Assembly (NCBI RefSeq): GCF_913775985.1
Contig: NZ_CAJYMB010000113.1
Span: 1-64,000, forward strand
Reading direction: 5' to 3'
DNA: 64,000 nucleotides
Origin: an uncultured Pluralibacter sp.
Lineage (GTDB): Bacteria > Pseudomonadota > Gammaproteobacteria > Enterobacterales > Enterobacteriaceae
Shown here: one piece after another, positions 61,934-64,000 of the stretch
How positions within the stretch are numbered: the first letter of the stretch is position 1
Layout: every line of letters begins with the position of its first letter
The notes under the pieces: model-generated
Told to the model about the DNA's origin: nothing
Databases searched by the model: none
The model's input: the letters and a program-made list of their open reading frames with translations, nothing else
Made by a program: the position numbers and the translations under genes

Positions 61934-62806
61934 TCAGTTAGTAATGTCGGATCCTTCACTCTCAGAATTACCCTTTCTCCAGCTCGCTGCAAATTCAGAC
62001 GGCGTCTGATAATTCAGCGTGGAGTGCGGACGACATTCGTTATAATCCTGACGCCATTCGCTGATGGTTTTCCTGGCATGACTGACGTCGCTGAACCAGT
62101 GTTCATTCAGGCATTCATCGCGAAAGCGTCCGTTAAAACTCTCAATAAATCCGTTCTGTGTCGGCTTGCCGGGCTGGATAAGTCGCAGCTCCACTCCATG
62201 CTCAAAGGCCCACTGATCGAGCGCGCGGTAGGTAAACTCCGGGCCCTGATCGGTTCTTATCGTAGCCGGATAGCCGCGAAACAGCGCAATGCTGTCCAGA
62301 ATACGCGTGACCTGCACTCCTGAAATCCCGAAGGCAACAGTGACCGTCAGGCATTCCTTTGTGAAGTCATCGACGCAGGTAAGGCACTTGATCCTGCGAC
62401 CAGTAGCCAGCGCATCCATGACGAAATCCATCGACCAGGTCATGTTGGGCGCCGCCGGGCGGAGCAGCGGCAGACGTTCTGTTGCAAGCCCTTTACGACG
62501 ACGTCTGTGTTTAACGCCCAGCCCGTTCAGATGATAAAGGCGGTACACGCGCTTGTGATTAACCAGAAGCCCTTCACGGCGCAGTAACTGCCATATGCGG
62601 CGGTAGCCAAAACGCCTGCGCTCCAGTGCCAGTTCAGTAATGCGCCCTGATAAATGGGCATCAGCCGCCGGACGCTGAGCATCATAGCGGCAGGTCGACA
62701 GGGACAAACCTGTGAGTCTGCAGGCACGACGTTGTGACAGACCGGTCGCATCACACATCAACACCACGACTTCGCGCTTCTGGTCTGTCGTCAGTACTTT
62801 CGCCCA
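61934..62806 (-). CDS. IS3-family transposase OrfB
   Basis: DDE integrase domain, almost identical to the copy at 44 kb: '[20 protein letters not shown]', '[20 protein letters not shown]', '[20 protein letters not shown]'. The first ATG is at 62767; the frame is open upstream toward orfA, as expected for a frameshift product OrfAB. Small differences from copy 1 (for example KHRRRRKGL instead of KRRRLRKGL) show that the two copies have diverged. Confidence 0.9.
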   Translation of the reverse strand, partial: WAKVLTTDQKREVVVLMCDATGLSQRRACRLTGLSLSTCRYDAQRPAADAHLSGRITELALERRRFGYRRIWQLLRREGLLVNHKRVYRLYHLNGLGVKHRRRRKGLATERLPLLRPAAPNMTWSMDFVMDALATGRRIKCLTCVDDFTKECLTVTVAFGISGVQVTRILDSIALFRGYPATIRTDQGPEFTYRALDQWAFEHGVELRLIQPGKPTQNGFIESFNGRFRDECLNEHWFSDVSHARKTISEWRQDYNECRPHSTLNYQTPSEFAASWRKGNSESEGSDITN

Positions 62807-63054
62807 AGAGCCACCTGAAGCGCCTCCTTATCCAGCATGGCCTCGGCGAGCAGCTTCTTGAGTCTGGCGTTCTCTTCCTCAAGTGACTTCAGGCGTTTAA
62901 CCTCAGGCACCTCCATGCCGCCATACTTCTTACGCCAGGTATAAAACGTGGCGTCGGAAATGGCGTGCTTACGGCAGAGTTCCCGGGCAGAAACGCCGGC
63001 TTCAGCCTCGCGGAAAATACTGATGATCTGTTCGTCGGAAAAACGCTTCTTCAT
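62791..63054 (-). CDS. IS3-family transposase OrfA
   Basis: An 87-residue helix-turn-helix and leucine-zipper protein, like the copy at 43.8 kb except for two substitutions (SIFREAE for SILREAE; KKYGG for KKFGG). It binds the IS ends and joins OrfB through frameshifting. Confidence 0.92.
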   Translation of the reverse strand: MKKRFSDEQIISIFREAEAGVSARELCRKHAISDATFYTWRKKYGGMEVPEVKRLKSLEEENARLKKLLAEAMLDKEALQVALGRKY

Positions 63055-63244
63055 GGGGATGTCCTCATGTGGCTTATGAAGACATTACTAACATCGCGAT
63101 GTATTAATCAACGGGGAGCAGGTCACTTCGTCTGTCAGCCGGCTTTTGCCAGCTTAGCTCGGGTGTGGCAGGCTTTAACTGCGGCGCTTTTCAGCCTTTA
63201 CAACTTTATTTGCGCCAGCGGAACATACGTCATATCGGCTCTAA

Positions 63245-63267
63245 TAAAAAACCGCCATCAGGCGGTT
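63245..63267 (-). terminator. Terminator overlapping the end of the 74-residue gene
   Basis: AACCGCC (63250-63256) and GGCGGTT (63261-63267) pair around a four-base loop. Read on the minus strand, a T-tract follows. The upstream arm lies in the last codons of the gene at 63258-63482, so terminator and stop codon overlap. Confidence 0.75.
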
Positions 63268-63482
63268 CGTCGTAGCTCGAATGAGGTGAGTTTCTTGCTA
63301 AGTAATTTATACCCAGTATCTTCGAATTGAGCCATTGTGAGTAGAACAGAATCCATGGGGCCGTAAAAGCCATATCCTGAGTACCAGAACCATACCTGCG
63401 GCCTGGATTTATCTCTGCCCACCCAACAGAAACCTGTTTCCATAATGGGTGTCCGGTTATGAGTGATTTTTAAACGTAGCAC
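63258..63482 (-). CDS. Small W/Y-rich hypothetical protein
   Basis: A 74-residue protein with 'ETGFCWVGRDKSRPQVWFWY' and 'FEDTGYKLLSKKL'. The same pattern, G-F/Y-x-W-V-x-R ... P-x-V-W-F and ...GY-x-x-(I/L)-S, is found in the next small gene, so the two are paralogues. Aromatic-rich and without signal peptide or membrane helix. Function unknown. Confidence 0.6.
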   Translation of the reverse strand: MLRLKITHNRTPIMETGFCWVGRDKSRPQVWFWYSGYGFYGPMDSVLLTMAQFEDTGYKLLSKKLTSFELRRTA

Positions 63483-63559
63483 TTGTAAGCGGCAACCCCC
63501 AAAAATAAACAGGCAGGAAATTTACCACTTATAATCCAAAAGTTTTGAGCACTAAAAAC

Positions 63560-63730
63560 TCACAAATTTAATGGATTGCTTATTACCGTATAGCCCATCT
63601 CCAGAAATCTTTGATGCTCAACCGGCGTATCCCGTGTAGGTGCAAACCATCCGCAGGGTGTGCCCTCATGGAAGAACCATACCTCTGGCTCTTCATTACC
63701 ACGAACTACCCAGTAATATCCTTCTTTCAT
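63560..63730 (-). CDS. Small W-rich hypothetical protein, paralogue of the preceding one
   Basis: A 56-residue frame: MKEGYYWVVRGNEEPEVWFF, 'GTPCGWFAPTRDTPVEHQRF', 'LEMGYTVISNPLNL'. GGGAG lies nine bases before the ATG. It shares G-Y-x-W-V-x-R-x-x-x-x-P-x-V-W-F with the neighbouring 74-residue protein. Tandem small paralogues on the same strand; family not recognised. Confidence 0.6.
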   Translation of the reverse strand: MKEGYYWVVRGNEEPEVWFFHEGTPCGWFAPTRDTPVEHQRFLEMGYTVISNPLNL

Positions 63731-63796
63731 AGAAGCTTACTCCCTCAATGTAAGAGCGACTGAAGGATGCCGCCATGATTAATCATAGACTGTTAA

Positions 63797-64000
63797 AAAA
63801 TAGCATCATCGGACGCACTCGCAAATTCCATTGAAGTTGTGGATATCTTTGCTCAGGCACAACCAACGGCAGCGCTGAACTTCTACAAACTCGAAGCCTT
63901 CCTGATTGCAATGGTGTACTACATGGTGATTGCCAGGGTAGTCACTGAGATTGCCGACAGGATTAAGGCAATGTTGCGCGCGCATCTGATGATTACTGTT
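63797..64000 (+). pseudogene. Fragment resembling an ABC transporter permease C-terminus
   Basis: The frame is open to the window edge without a start codon or ribosome site: 'SDALANSIEVVDIFAQAQPT', 'AALNFYKLEAFLIAMVYYMV', 'IARVVTEIADRIKAML'. The pattern of a short coupling-type helix followed by one hydrophobic helix and a charged tail resembles the end of amino-acid ABC permeases (HisM/HisQ type). It is probably a truncated gene; the rest may lie beyond the window. Confidence 0.35.

Larger units (their letters stand above)
61905..63125 (-). mobile_element. IS3-family (IS407-like) insertion sequence, copy 2
   Basis: The same 1221-bp element as at 43725-44945 but inverted: TGACCTGCCCCCA at the left, and the inverse of TGACCTGCTCCCC at the right. 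Flanks are GTGA and CTTC, so no target duplication is evident. The catalytic DQGPEF motif is intact here. Confidence 0.88.

Noticed and set aside
43725-63125. Composite transposon formed by the two IS3-family copies
   Set aside because: No target-site duplication flanks the pair and the copies have diverged, so a single transposition unit is not supported.
1-64000. tRNA, rRNA or tmRNA genes
   Set aside because: No cloverleaf-type or rRNA-like sequence was recognised on either strand; a covariance-model search would be decisive.

Overview
The window looks like part of a large, low-copy plasmid of an Enterobacterales host close to Pantoea or Erwinia. This genus-level call is an inference from gene content, not from a search. 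The evidence is a RepFIB-type replication initiator with iterons on both sides, P1-type ParA and ParB, a Cre-like recombinase with a lox-like site, a umuDC mutagenesis operon with a LexA box, a theta-subunit (holE/hot) homologue, several toxin-antitoxin relics, IS elements and many decaying genes. No tRNA, rRNA, CRISPR array or conjugation operon was seen.

Layout. 0.5-6.2 kb: SulP anion transporter with a universal stress protein, an MFS transporter, a ygaV-ygaP-like ArsR/rhodanese operon and a P4-type Icd/Ash relic. 6.9-13.6 kb: chemoreceptor, NhaA antiporter (candidate structured leader), BetT choline transporter and a DUF2254 membrane protein, a stress/osmotic theme. 14.3-17.3 kb: a large serine recombinase behind a coupled leader peptide, then a Cre-like tyrosine recombinase facing a lox-like palindrome. 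17.7-20.5 kb: an AT-rich AIPR-family abortive-infection gene and a broken ISNCY-type transposase. 20.7-23.0 kb: haloacid dehalogenase and Fic protein. 23.1-27.3 kb: a graveyard holding an internally deleted arn (lipid A L-Ara4N) operon, a broken ECF sigma/anti-sigma pair next to an intact YceI gene, and a recombinase relic.

27.6-32.7 kb is the replication and partition core: phased iterons, repA, DnaA boxes, an 11-bp-phased GATC cluster, a parS-like palindrome, a (CCCCT)6 tract and parB-parA. 33.2-42.6 kb: a dead HigBA-like pair, a truncated umuC, a metabolic cassette (LysR, amidohydrolase, YdcZ-type transporter, SMP-30 lactonase), the complete umuDC operon, a HigA-like protein, a YedK/HMCES protein and the holE/hot-like ORF.

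43.7-63.1 kb is bracketed by two inverted copies of one 1221-bp IS3-family (IS407-like) element. Inside are a CS1/CFA/I-type fimbrial operon with ToxR/MarT-like, FidL-like and LuxR-type regulators, GNAT genes, a broken IS110-family element, a dead antirestriction gene, an AT-rich pair encoding a RelE/ParE-like protein and a DUF4263 (Shedu-type) protein, RadC, MazEF-like genes and a higA without a complete higB. The window ends with two small paralogous genes and a fragment resembling an ABC permease.

The strongest candidates for something little described are the Cre/lox-like module, the RelE-like + DUF4263 gene pair, and the origin architecture with phased Dam sites and iterons on both sides of repA.
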